Source of the DNA: Prorocentrum cordatum
Taxonomy: Eukaryota > Sar > Dinophyceae > Prorocentrales > Prorocentraceae
Assembly (NCBI GenBank): GCA_963575745.1
Contig: CAUYUJ010017840.1
Location: 15,001 to 77,844, forward strand
Direction of reading: 5' to 3'
Length of the DNA: 62,844 nt
The position numbers and the translations under genes were made by a program. Below, piece after piece: positions 10,741 to 22,470 of this stretch. The notes under the pieces are model-generated. The model worked only from the letters and a program-made list of their open reading frames with translations. It did no database searches and was not told the origin of the DNA. Each line of letters opens with the position of its first letter. Position 1 is the first letter of the stretch.

Positions 10741-12060
10741 CCCCTCACACGTTTTGTGGCCCCATAGGGAGCCCCACCGAAGGTCCCAGTGCTACCGTCC
10801 GCATGCGTCCCCCCCACCCAGTACAGCGCATCGTGGCCCCCCCATATGGGGGGGCCCACGGAAGGTGTCAGTGCTACCGTCCGCATGCGTCCCCTCCACC
10901 CAGTACAGCGTTTCGTGGCCCCATAGAGAGCCCCACCGAAGGTCCCAGTGCCACCGTCCGCATGCGTCCCCACCCCACCCAGTACAGCGCTTCGTGGCCC
11001 CATGGGGAGCCCCACTGAAGGTCCCAGTGCTACCGTCCGCACGCGTCCCCCCCACCCAATGCAGCGCTTCGTGGCCCCATAGGGAGCCCCACCGAAGGTC
11101 CCAGTGCTACCGTCCGCATGCGTCCCCCCACCCAGTACAGCGCATCGTGGCCCCATAGGGAGCCCCACCGAAGGTCCCAGTGCTACCGTCCGCATGTTTC
11201 CCCGCCACCCAGTTCAGCGTTCCGTGGCCCCATAGGGAACCCCACCGAAGGTCCCAGTGCTACCGTCCGCATGCGTCCCCCCACCCAGTACAGCGCATCG
11301 TGGCCCCACAGGGAGCCCCACCGAAGGTCCCAGTGCTACCGTCCGCATGCGTCCCCCACGCCCAGTTCAGCGTTCCGTGGCCCCATAGGGAGCCCCGCCG
11401 AAGGTCCCAGTGCTACCGTCTGCATGCATGCGTCACCCCCACCGTTTACAGCGCTTCGTGGCCCCATACAGAGCCCCACCGATGCCCCTGGGACTGTCCG
11501 CGTGCGTCCCGGAAATTTTATTTGGCATTTTCACCCCACCAAGTACGGCGTTTCGTGGCCCCATAGAGAGCCCTACCGAAACCCCCACTGGGACTGTCCG
11601 CATGCGTCCCTGAAAAACAAGTTTGGCATTTTGACACCACCCACTACGGCGTTCCGTGACCCCGTAGAGGGCTCCACCGAAGCCCCCAGTGGGACCGTCC
11701 GCGTGCGTCTCGGAAACCCAATTGGGCATTTTCACCCTCCAATGCAACGCTTCGTGGCCCCATAGGGAGCTCCGCCGAAGCCCCCAGTGGGACCGTCCGC
11801 ATGCGTCCCGGAAACCAAATTTGGCACACCCCTCATATGTTTCGTGGCCCCATAGGGAGCTCCACCGAAGCCACCACTGGGAAAGCCCGCATGCGTCCCA
11901 CACACCATGTTTTGCATTTTCTCCCCACCCAGTGCGGCGCTTCGTGGCCCCATAGGGAGTTCGCCCGACGGCCCCAGTTCTACCGCCCGCATTGGTTCCC
12001 CCCACCCAGTGCAGCGCTTCGTGGCCCCAAAGGGAGCTCCACCGAAGAACATATTCACGA
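10741..12060 (+). repeat. Minisatellite, about 16 units of 74-100 bp
   Basis: Units share GTGGCCCCATAGGGAGC, CACCGAAG and CCGTCCGCATGCGTCCC. GTGGCCCCA-like unit starts occur near 10,757, 10,830, 10,913, 10,991, 11,068, 11,146, 11,222, 11,299, 11,374, 11,454, 11,549, 11,652, 11,750, 11,838, 11,939 and 12,016. The first nine units are about 74-83 bp; from about 11,454 several units gain a roughly 20 bp AT-rich insert (GGCATTTTCACCC). Open frames through this block are repeat artefacts. It probably lies in the intron upstream of the first recognised HyuA exon. Confidence 0.9.
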
Positions 12061-12242
12061 CAGCGGCGCCCACAACTGCATATGGTTGGGCCCGTCGCCA
12101 GGATAATGTTATGCACGGCTGGGGCCCGGGGAGAGAATCAGACCTCGGACCCTTGCCGAGGGGCCTCCCCACTGGTGGAGGCCCAGCCAGAGCGAGAAGC
12201 GCAGGGGAAGGCCGCCGCCGTCTCGACCAGCCCTCCTCCGAG

Positions 12243-12294
12243 CATCGATCCCGACGCGTTCGCGGCGGGGGAGGTGCCGCTGCAGCCCGACAAG
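12243..12294 (+). CDS. HyuA exon 1 found (IDPDAF segment)
   Basis: Encodes [17 protein letters not shown], matching the HyuA segment just before the helix that opens with ARRALE. The acceptor is CTCCGAG|CATCG at 12,242. The donor is a GC type, GACAAG|GCTCAC. Joined to 13,844 it gives DKARRALEL in frame. Confidence 0.7.
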
Positions 12295-15200
12295 GCTCAC
12301 GGTCTAGGCTGCAGTCGGGCCTGTCTCTCTCTCCAGGCGGAAATTTCAAAGATAGTCCCAAAATAGTCCAGGGTTGATGTTTTGATTATTGTTAGATTTG
12401 TTTTTTGTGAGTGGTTTTTTTTTTTCGCCCGAAATCACCCTGTAGGGGGACAGGCCCGACTTAAACATAGTCCTCTCTCAGGCGATCGCGAACATGGGTA
12501 AGGGGGCGTGTATCAGCGACGGGTCCCGTTTCCAGGGGGAATCGCGGATTTCCGCCGCCGAGCGAGGCGGCACCGGCCGCATTTCGTTGGGGGCACCTCC
12601 CCCGATACATGGATTTGGGCGACCGCGCGCCAAATCCATGGATCGCTAATCCATGTTTGCGCGACTCCGACTCTCAGATGGGGTATGAGTAGATGGGGTC
12701 GGAGGATCCTGCCGCATCGCCGATGCATCGGCGATGTGGCTCGATGTGGAGCCCTGATTGTCTCCGCGCCGACGTCGCCGATGCATCGGCCATGCGGCGT
12801 GATGCTTCGACCCCACTTACTCGGACCCCATGTGGGAGGCCTCAACACTAGCGCCGAAACAGCACATCCATGTCCACACCTCCGCGGTCTGGATTCCGGC
12901 GATGCCGTGGATGCGCGGTCGCGTGGATGACACGTTCCGCGCGGGGTCCCGCGCGGAACGTATCGCCCACGCGGGGCCCGCCCCGCGGGGCCGTCAAGAC
13001 GCTGAAACGAGGACCGCCTTGGGTTCAGCAGGGGTTCCCGTTGCCTGGCCGCTCCTCTCACGCTTGTCGTGGAGCCCCTTCGTGGCCAAGGTCCGCCGTG
13101 ACCAGAAGGAGCCGTTCCGCTCCTTGTGCAGCGTGCCCCGTGCGGTAGAGCACTGTGGCTGTACGGACGCGTTTCCCGCCGGCACATCTGGCGCTCCGGT
13201 CTTTGTCGATGCGTGGGCCTCTCGGAGGTCTGGACCACCGCCCTCTGGGGCCCGTGCTTCGCCCCGAGTCGTGCTGGGGCGGCCCCAGGGGGCCCGTCTG
13301 AAGAGGGCCCCCGGGGGCCGAGCCTCTCGCCGAGAACTGGCCGCTTCCACTTCTTTCAGGGCTCCCCCCCTCCCATATACTACTCTTCCTCCCGCTCCTG
13401 GTCCCTCTTCCCGCAACCCCCTCCCCCTCCCCCTCCTTCTCACTCTTCATCCTCCTCCCCTCCTCATCCTCCTCCTCCTCTCCTCCTCCTCATCATCATC
13501 ATCCTCCTCCTCTTCCTCCTCCTCCCCCCTTCCTCCTCCTCCCTCCTCCTCCTCCTCCCCTCCTCCTCCTCCTCCTCCTCCTCCTCCTCCTCTCCTCCTC
13601 TCCTCCTCCTCCTCCTCCTCCTCCTCCTCCTCCTCCTCCTCCTCCTCTGCCTTCCCCCGTCCTCTCCCCTCCTCCTCCTCTCCTCCTCCTCCTCCTCCTC
13701 TCCTCCTCTCGTCCTCCTCCCGCTCCTCCTCCTCCTCCTCTCCTCCTCCTCCTCCTCCTCCTCCTCCTCCTCCTCCTCCTCCTCCTCCTCCTCCTCCTCC
13801 TCGTCCTCCCAGGGGGGAGGAGCTTCGAGCCCCTGGGGGCGAGGCGCGCCGAGCCCTCGAGCTGTCCGTCGCGGGTCCGCTGGGCCTGTCCGTGGAGGCC
13901 GCGGCGCAGGCGGTCGCCGACGCCGTGGAGGAGGAGATGGCCGCGGCCGCCCGGGCGCACGCCGCCGAGCACGGGCACGACCTGCAGGCCCGAAGCTGCG
14001 GCTGCCGACGTCGCGAACAGAAACACGTATTGAGACATCCGGGGGAGCTGTCCCCTCTTGCTTCTGGCTGCCTGGACTGGAGGCCCTCCCATTGGCGCAG
14101 GGGTCTGAAGTCTCCGGAAGTCTCTGGCTGATGGCTTCTTCATTGTTTTGCCGATCGGCGCGGGCCTCTGCCGAGGACGGGCACGACCAGCGCGGCGACG
14201 TTCCCATCGGGGAGGCGTCTACGACGCTCCTTTGATGGCCAGGCGATCGCAAGCAGGGGCTGAGGGGGCGTGGATGAGCGACGGGTCCGGTTTCCATGGG
14301 AAATCGCGGATTTCCGCCGCTGAACGAGGCGGCCCCGGCCGCATTTTGGGGAGGGCACCTCCCCCGATCCATGGGTTAGGCGACCGCGCGCCAAATCCAT
14401 GGATCGCTAATCCATGTTTGCGCGCCCCCGAGATGTACAGGTGTTTTGGGATGTCTCTGGATCCCAGTCTAAGTAAAGCGCCTTTTCCTACTGCAAGGAT
14501 GCATGTTTTGTTGCCGCTTGTTGTCATCATTTGGGCGGGCCCGATGCCAATCTTCTTGATCCGCAGAGTAGGCATCTCCAGGTTGCCAGATTCTGATCCA
14601 GGGCGCGAGCTAAATTTGGTTTGGCGACTTCGTGGACCGTTTTCGTGTGGATCTGGTTTTGCAGCAAACAAGCAGAACGAAGACAGAACGAGGGAATGCT
14701 CGAATTTGCTGGAGCTCAGGTTTGCCGACCCAGAGATCCGAGGCGCCGAAGAAAAGTGGAGCAGTTTGTTTTTGGCCATTTTCGGCTTCAGCGGACCCTC
14801 AGCGGGCCCTGGGACCGTCAAAGAACAGCTCAGGATAAAACACCGGCTCCATGCAAACTGTCCAGAACACGAGTGGTCCAGCATCGACAAATAGTGCAGC
14901 GCGAGGCGTCTGGGTGTGAGGCTCGAGTTTGCTGGAACTTGGGTTTGCCGCGGTTTCTCCTGGGCCTGGCATTGATTTTGACAGTCCGTTCAGCTTTTGT
15001 GAGGTGCCTGCAGCGGGAGCTGGCGTCAGATCTCAGACCAGATCGTGCCATTTGTCCGACGGCCCCGTCAGGCCAAGTCGAGTCCCCAACTCGAGTCTCC
15101 TGTCCCTCCGACTAGCAGACGAATGGTGTAATATACTGTGTTCCGCCGTCGGGGACGCCGTCCCCCAGGGCGGCTTGAACGTTTCTGCTCCGACGGCGGC

Positions 15201-18200
15201 ACGTCGGAGTCTAGACTTTCCAGCGTCTCCGGGACAGGCGCCCTCGACGGCAGAGACGCTGACGTCATACCGTTCTTCGCTCGCTGTGACAATCGGCGAC
15301 TGGACCTGGGGGGGGGGGTCGGGCGAAGAGAACTATGCACATGCACCGATCCTGGCAAGGCCCATCCTTGACACGGATCGGTGCATATGCCTTCCTGGCC
15401 AAGGTAGGAGGGCGTATGCACCGATCCTGGGCTCAGGATGGGCCTGGCCAGAATCGGTGCATGTGCATAGTTCTTTTCCTCTAGGGGGGAAGTATCGACG
15501 CCCTATCTTCCATTCCTCGCCGACCCGGGGTCTTGGTGCCCAGGAGCGCGGCATTTCGCCATGGAGCGCACACCGCCGCTCTGTCGGCGATGTGTCGCCG
15601 AGTCCAGCTCGCCGTCGCCCCCCCCCCCGCCCCCAGGCCCAGGGGCAAAACGGTACACCTCAGGCGATGCTCAAGAAAACTTGCATTTTCGGCCAGAGTC
15701 TCGATTCTTCTTCATGTTTCAATTGAATTCCTGAGATTTTGATAGGAATTCTGGGTTTTATTAGAATTCTGAGACTATGAATTTCTTAACCCATGATTTC
15801 TTAAGCATTTCGCAGGGTGTAGGGGCGGCTCCGGGGGGGGGGAGGGGGGAGGGCGCATCGCCCCGCAGTCGCCCCACTCCTCATCCTCGACAGGGGGGGG
15901 GCCCTCCTCCCTGGCGGGTGCCCCCAGGATGGCCAGGGAGGTCCCCACGGCCTCCAGAGCACTCCCGAGGACGAGGAGGAGGAGGAGGAGGACGAGGACG
16001 AGGAGGAGGAGGAGGACGACGAGGAGGAGGAGGAGGAGGAGGAGGAGGAGGAAGAGGACGAGGACGACACGGTCCCCACGGGATTGCCAGGTCGCGAGGC
16101 CCAGGGCCGGGCGAGGAGAACTGTGCACAGGCACGCCTCCTGGCAGGGCCCCTCCTGGACCCAGGAGCGGTGCAGGTGCCTTCCTGGCCCGGGGCCGGAG
16201 GGCGCGTGCACCGCTCCGGGGCTCCGGGGTGGGCCTGGCCAGACTCGGTGCATGGGCACAGCTCTCTTTTTTTTTTCCTCCACAGCGGGCCCCATAGGGG
16301 GCTCCAAAGACGAGGGAAGGGCCGGGGGCACCTCGGGGCACGGGCGCTCCTCTGTAGCAGCACCCGGCCCGCGGGCGCAGCCGTGCCCGGCGCGCGGAGG
16401 CGGCCGCCGGCACCCCCGCGCGTCGGGCCGAAGGCCGGGCGCCGCCGCGAAGAGCGTCCTCGCTGGGCCTCCAGGAGGGTCCTCGTCGCCCCCCCCGACG
16501 TCGCGGGTGCGGATGGGCACTGAGATCCGACGTCGCGAAGCAACTATGATGTCGTGATCGTCTTGGTTCATGTACTGTTTTGCCGAGCGGCGCGGGCCCC
16601 CGCACCCCCCCCTCCATGGAGCAGATCTTGGCTGTCTTTGGGCGTCTGCTTCGGGCAGGGTGGCGTCTCCCCCCATAGGACGCACTGCTGCAAACAGTCG
16701 CACGCAGCAGAGGTCTGGATCCAGACCGCCCCCCCTCCCCCCCCCCTTCCGCCCAATGTCGAGACGCCGAAGGAGAAGACGCTCGCCCGAGATCCGACGT
16801 CGCCCAACCCAACAGCACGTCGTGGAACCCCCCGCAGCCCGAGCACCGGACCCCCCGCCTCTCGGCGGCGCTCTCCTCGCGCCGGGTCGGCCCGTGAAGC
16901 CCCCGATCGGCCTGCAGCAGGGCGGCCACGTCCGGTGCGAAAGGATGGCGACGCCGGGATCTCCAGGGTTAAGTCTAAAATCGGGGGAGCGTAAGACCCG
17001 GGTTTGCCAGGACTCGGGTTCGCCATCGTTTTTTGACCACCGCGCCTCGGATTTTGACGAGGAGGAGTTTCGTGGGATGTCTGCCGCGGGAGGCCTCGTC
17101 AAAATGCAGGCTCGGCCTCGTCATTTTTTCGACGACCTCGTCGGGGATTTCCGAGTCCCCCGTACCCGGGTCTTACGTCTCCCCGATAAGTCTAAAACGA
17201 CGCGAAGATCGGGACAAAATCGGATCGGGGTACCTCGAAACCTCTGAGAGTCGGCGGGTTTGGAGGATGCATTGGGCGCCGCGGCCGCTCCAGAGCGTTC
17301 CGGGACTCTCTGAGAGCGCTCCGGAACGCTCTGGAGCGATTTATCCCGATCCTAGCCCTGTTTGGGCCTGTCCCCCCAGGGGGATTTTCGACGAAAAAAT
17401 ATGCAATACCCCACAAGTAGTCAAGAAATGGTCCAAAACTGGTCTGGGGACGATTTTGGGATTATCTTTTGGCCTCTCTGGGGCATTTGTGGGGTACCTT
17501 TTATTTTTCGTCGAAAATCCCCCTGTATGGGGGACACGCCCGACATCACTCCAGGGGAGGGGCGCCATGAGTCTCAAGTGGGCCCTCCCAGGGTCCTGTT
17601 CGATCTGGCCAGTCTGATTCGACTTCGGTGATGGTCAGACCGATCCGACTCGACTCCGATGCCCCGACGTGCCGATGCGACCCGACGCTCGGATTGCGCT
17701 GTTCTGCATCCGGGCGCGGCCGATCCGATTCGCTTCCGGCTCCGTGCCGATGCGTCCCGATCCGATCCGATTTCCCGATTGGAGGCTGACTAGCCTTAAG
17801 TCGGGCCTGTCCCCCTACAGGGGGATTTTCGACGAAAAATAGGAAATACCCCAGAAAAATAGTCCAAAAATAGTCTGGGGATTATTTTTGGGGTATTGTC
17901 TTGCCTTTTGGGGTATTTTCGGGGTCTTTTTCATTTTGTCGCCCAAAATCCCCCTGTAGGAGGACAGGCCCGACTTAAGACTAGCCCTGCTCTTCTCCGA
18001 TGCAGGGCTGCGCGCTGGTCGCCTTCGGGGGCGCGGCGCCAGTGCGCGCCGGCACGCTGGCTCGGAGGCTGGGGCTGCGGAGGGTGCTGGTGCCCCCGGA
18101 CGCCAGCGTGGGCAGCGCGCTGGGCTTCTTCTCGGCGCCGCTGGCCTTCGAGGCGCGGGTGGCACGGAGCCCAGACATTTTCAGGAGGGGGAAAAGCAGA

Positions 18201-21200
18201 CACAGGCACAACTCATCGTCGATTCCCCCGAACATGTGGGGAACTATGGGAAGTGTGTGGGGGGGAAGGCAAAAACCCAGAAGATATGGGAACAGATGGG
18301 GAATCCTTGTATTTGTGTCTATTATTGTTGTGTCCTTCGGCCCCTTGAGACATCCGGACAAGCAAGGCGGAGGTTTATCATGGTGTTCGCCCGTGCGGGG
18401 CCCTTCCTGGGCAGCGAGGCTATCAAAGAATGGCTCGGGCTGGAACCGGTCCAAGGGAAGTATTCGAGAGGTCAGGGGCTTGCATCTCGACGAATTCAAG
18501 ATGCCGGATGTCTGTGGAGGGGGGGAATAACGGTAGCCAGTGATTTTTCCCATCCCGCCACCGTGCATCGGATGTTCGTTGGGATCTCGTGAGGGGCCAC
18601 TCGGGGGCGTCTTGGAGGCAGTTTTAAGGCCACTTGGGGACCGTCTTCGGCCCTCTTAGGGGCCTCTTTTGAACCGCCTGGGGGCCTCTTGGGGGCATCG
18701 TGGGGGCCTCTTGGAGTCTCCTGGGCGCCTCTTGAGACCTTCCGAGGGCCCCTTGAGGCGGACGGCTAGGATTTTCGATGCGTGTTCCCTCTCTTGGGCT
18801 CTTTTTTGGTGCCGTCTTGGGGCCCTCTTAGGCCGTCTGGGGCGCCTCTTGGGCCGTCTTGGGGCGCTCTTAGGCCGTCTTGGGGCCACTAGATGCCTCT
18901 TAGGCCGTCTTGGGGTGGCCTTAGGGGCCTATTGGGCCGTCGTGGAGCGTCGGAAAGCCTTACCTGCGAGAATGCCGCAATCCTTCGAAAACCTTAGGAA
19001 GATGTTTGCCTCCTGGGGCCATCTTGGGAGGCCCTCTTGGGAGGCCTCTCGTGGCGTCTTGGAGGCCTCTTGGGCCACCTCGAGGCCATCTTGGGTGTCT
19101 TGCATCGAGCTTGGGGCGACCTCGGGGCCCTCTCTGACCACTTTGAGGGCCTCTTGGAACCCTCTGGGCCAGATTCTGGGGCCCTCCCCCTCTGGGCGGG
19201 GCAGGCCGCCGCGAGCGCCTCTTCGGCAGACCCCCGGCCGGCCCCGCAGACCCCGGGCCGGCCCGGGAAACTCGGGGGCGGCAAAGAGGGGGGTGATGAG
19301 CAGGGGGGTGGATATCATGGCGGGGGCCATGATGTTTCCCCCGATTTCATGGCGCCCCTTCTTATTCCATTACGGCCCTGGCCCCCCCCGTTTAGCCGCG
19401 CACATGCCGCCGGTCATGACTTGCACCGCCCCCGAAAGTATGGCTGCAGCTGCAGCAGAGCCCTCTCAGTGCTGCATGAGCCTTGGGGCACGCCACTTCA
19501 TGCCAGATTCACGGTGGCGGAGAGCAATACAATACACTTTTCCGCGATCGGCGACGCCTGTCCCAGGGCGGCTGGAGAACTTGTGTTTCCACTTGCCACC
19601 GTGTAGGGGTATTAACTTCCCAGCCGCCCTGGGACAGGCGTTCCCCGGCGGCAGGAAGGAGTTTACTCTGGGGGCCCAAAGAACAGACACCACCACGTCG
19701 GTTCCTCCTCCCTCCTCTGTCCAGCGAGAGGGCGGAGGGGGGAGGGAGGTGGTGGTGGTGTATATGTTTTGGCCCCCCATACTTGATACCGTTCTCCGCC
19801 CAGGGGGGTCCCTGGAACAGGCGGAAGTACGGGATCTGCTGCCTGCCATGCAGTCCCAGCCCCGCCGCCGGGCGCCTCCCTCGATGTGCCATTGGCGCCT
19901 CAAGGCTCTGGGAGGCCCCGGGGCAGCCAGCCTGGGAGCCTCCCTCTGCCGCTCCACCCCCAGAGGAGGAAACGGTACCCATACCTCTACCCTCCCCTCG
20001 TCTGCTGCTCCACCCTCGGAGGAAGAAACGGTACCCATACCTCTACCCTCCCCTCGTCTTCCCCTTTTTGGGCCTCCTGGGCCTCCATCGTCGCCACCGC
20101 TGGACTCGCCTCACGATCCTGGTCCGAACGCACCCCAGGAGAGGTCTGGGGAGCAGCGGTCACGGTGCCTTTTGGTTTCCCCCGCCCCCCACCTTGCCGG
20201 CCGACCCGAGAAGAGGCGGTGGAGAGCCGGCCCATGCTCCAGGGTTGCCACGGGGCGCCACAGGCTCAAGGCACCCCCCCTCAGGAGCGAAAGAAGGACG
20301 TACACGTACATGAATCCACGCTGTTTTCGAGATTTCGCAGTGCGCGAACATTCGTATCACGCGGCCGGTCTCGCGGGTCAAGGGGCCGTGTTCATGTACA
20401 TAGCTGGGCGCGTACGTCCTTTGTGGGCTCCCTACCCCCCGGGGCCAGGATCTTCAGGGACGCGCCTGCAACCTCCAGGGCCTCCACAGGGCACCCCCTG
20501 CACGGGGCCCCAGGGGGCCAAGAGGGCCAGGGGGGCCAACACGGGGCTCCGGGACACTGTTTTTTTTTTCTTCGGGCTCAGCAGCCCGTTTATGATTTGG
20601 CGCGCGGAGTCTTTTACTCCGGGAATCGGTTCCCGCTCTTCGGGGAAGACCGTTCTGGCAGCCACGGATTTGCCAGCCCTCGCCCAGCTTCCAGACGGCA
20701 CGGAACGCTGGGGGGCGACTCTTGGGCCAGGGGTGCCTCTCTGGCAACCCTCGGCGTGCTGGTGGACGCGAGCTTCGACCCGCGCGCCGTGAACGCCGTC
20801 TACCGGGGCCTGTGGCACCGCACGGTGTCGGTGGTCGCCGCCGGCGCCGCGCGCTGGAAGCCAGGGAGGCCCGCCCGGGAGCGCCGTCGCGCCTACTGCC
20901 GCTACGTTGGGCAGGGGCGAGAGGTGCAGGGGAACAGGAAGCGGCATAAGCATAACAACTCGGAGGTCCGCGCGGATTTCTCGGATCGGCGCTGGACCCC
21001 CCTCCCTGGCGCGCGGAGCGCGCCAGAGTTTGTTTTTCTTTTAGAATCTGGCAAGTTTACTTGCATGGACGAGGGGGGCGGGGGGGCTGAGCCTGAAGCA
21101 ACCCCGGGGGGGGGGGGTGCGCGGAAATCACGCAAGTCGAAAGGCACTTGCACGCTAGTATTCGCTTGAAGAGGGGCGAGGGGGGGGGCGAACGCCATGC

Positions 21201-22413
21201 AAGTGAACTTGCCTGAATCCAAAAAAACAGGCTCCATAAACATAAAAACTCGGAGGTGCGCGCGGATTTCTCGGATCGCGCTGGACCCCCCTCCCTGGCG
21301 CGTGGAGCGCGCCAGGGGCGGCGCCGGAGGCGCCGCCGGGGGGCCCCAGCGCCGATCCGAGAAATCCGCGCGGACCTCGGAGTTTTTATGCTCATGTCAC
21401 GTGCTGTTCCCCCGAGGTGTGCATCGACCTGCCCAACCGCGACCTGCAGCCCGGGGACGACGCCCTGCTGAGGTCGCCCGTGGCCTCCCCAGAACTGCGG
21501 TCGGGTGGGCGACGCGGCTCGGCCTGGAGCCCGACCTCCTCGCCGTCCTGGCGTCAAGTCGGGCGTGTCCCCCTACATGTGGAATTTCGACGAAAAATGA
21601 AAAAAATGCACCAAAAATAGCCCAAGAAGGTTAACACATATTTTTTGTTTAAAAAATCCCCTGACTATTTTTGGACTATGTCTTGATTTTTTGGGGGGTA
21701 ACTTTTTCCATCGAAAATCCCCCTGTAGGGGGACAGGCCCGACTTAATCCTGGCGTGGGCGGCTCCTCGGCGAGTGCGTCGGCGATGCGGTGCGAGCCTC
21801 CGACCCCCTCCGCTCCGGTCCGGCAGGCCGGGTCTGGCTCCCGTTCGGGGGCCCCCATACGATGTGGTGACCACGCCGTGCGGTGAGTTGGTGGGGATTC
21901 GGGGTCTTCTCGGGTCGTTCTCCGAGGATGTCTCGGGCAACAGGGGCCTCCAGGCTCCCAAGACCGTGCGGTGACGGACCGTGCGGTAAGGTCTCCTGGG
22001 GTTCCGAGGTCACCGCACGGTCTGTCACGGCACCGTTTCGGGACTCCAAACCCAGGACTCCAAACCCAGTCCAGGACGAAGAGAAATCGCTGCACAGCGC
22101 TACGGAACGCTCTGGAACGGCCGCGGCGCCCGATACATCCTCCAGACCCGCCAGTACTCGGAGATTCCTCCCGATTAGTACATTACCCCAGTCCGAAGTT
22201 GGCTCCTCATCCTGCCGCTACCTGTGTGTGACGACTCTACTTGCTTGCTGCAGCCGCAGGTATCCTGATCCGACGCAGCATATTTCAGTAGTGTCTCCTC
22301 CCGTGTAAGTCATGGGCTGACACCTCGCACTCCTACCTGCGGGACGCCCCGATTTCTCGGGGGCGGAACTCCGTGGGGTTGTGTGTGTGTGTGCGTCTGC
22401 GTCTGCGTCTGCC

Positions 22414-22470
<57 letters not shown>

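Noticed and set aside
10508-12116. Open frames of 120-230 codons in many frames on both strands
   Set aside because: They follow the minisatellite period; the same words repeat every unit in every frame.
13126-14372. Frames of 300-430 codons with poly-Ser, Pro, Glu or Arg
   Set aside because: These cross the (CTC)n tract. Only the short exon 13,844-13,987 inside is supported, by HyuA motifs and phase.
12495-14430. Repeat N as a TIR element
   Set aside because: The two copies are direct repeats with good similarity, but no inverted ends or target duplication could be found, so they are listed only as dispersed repeats.
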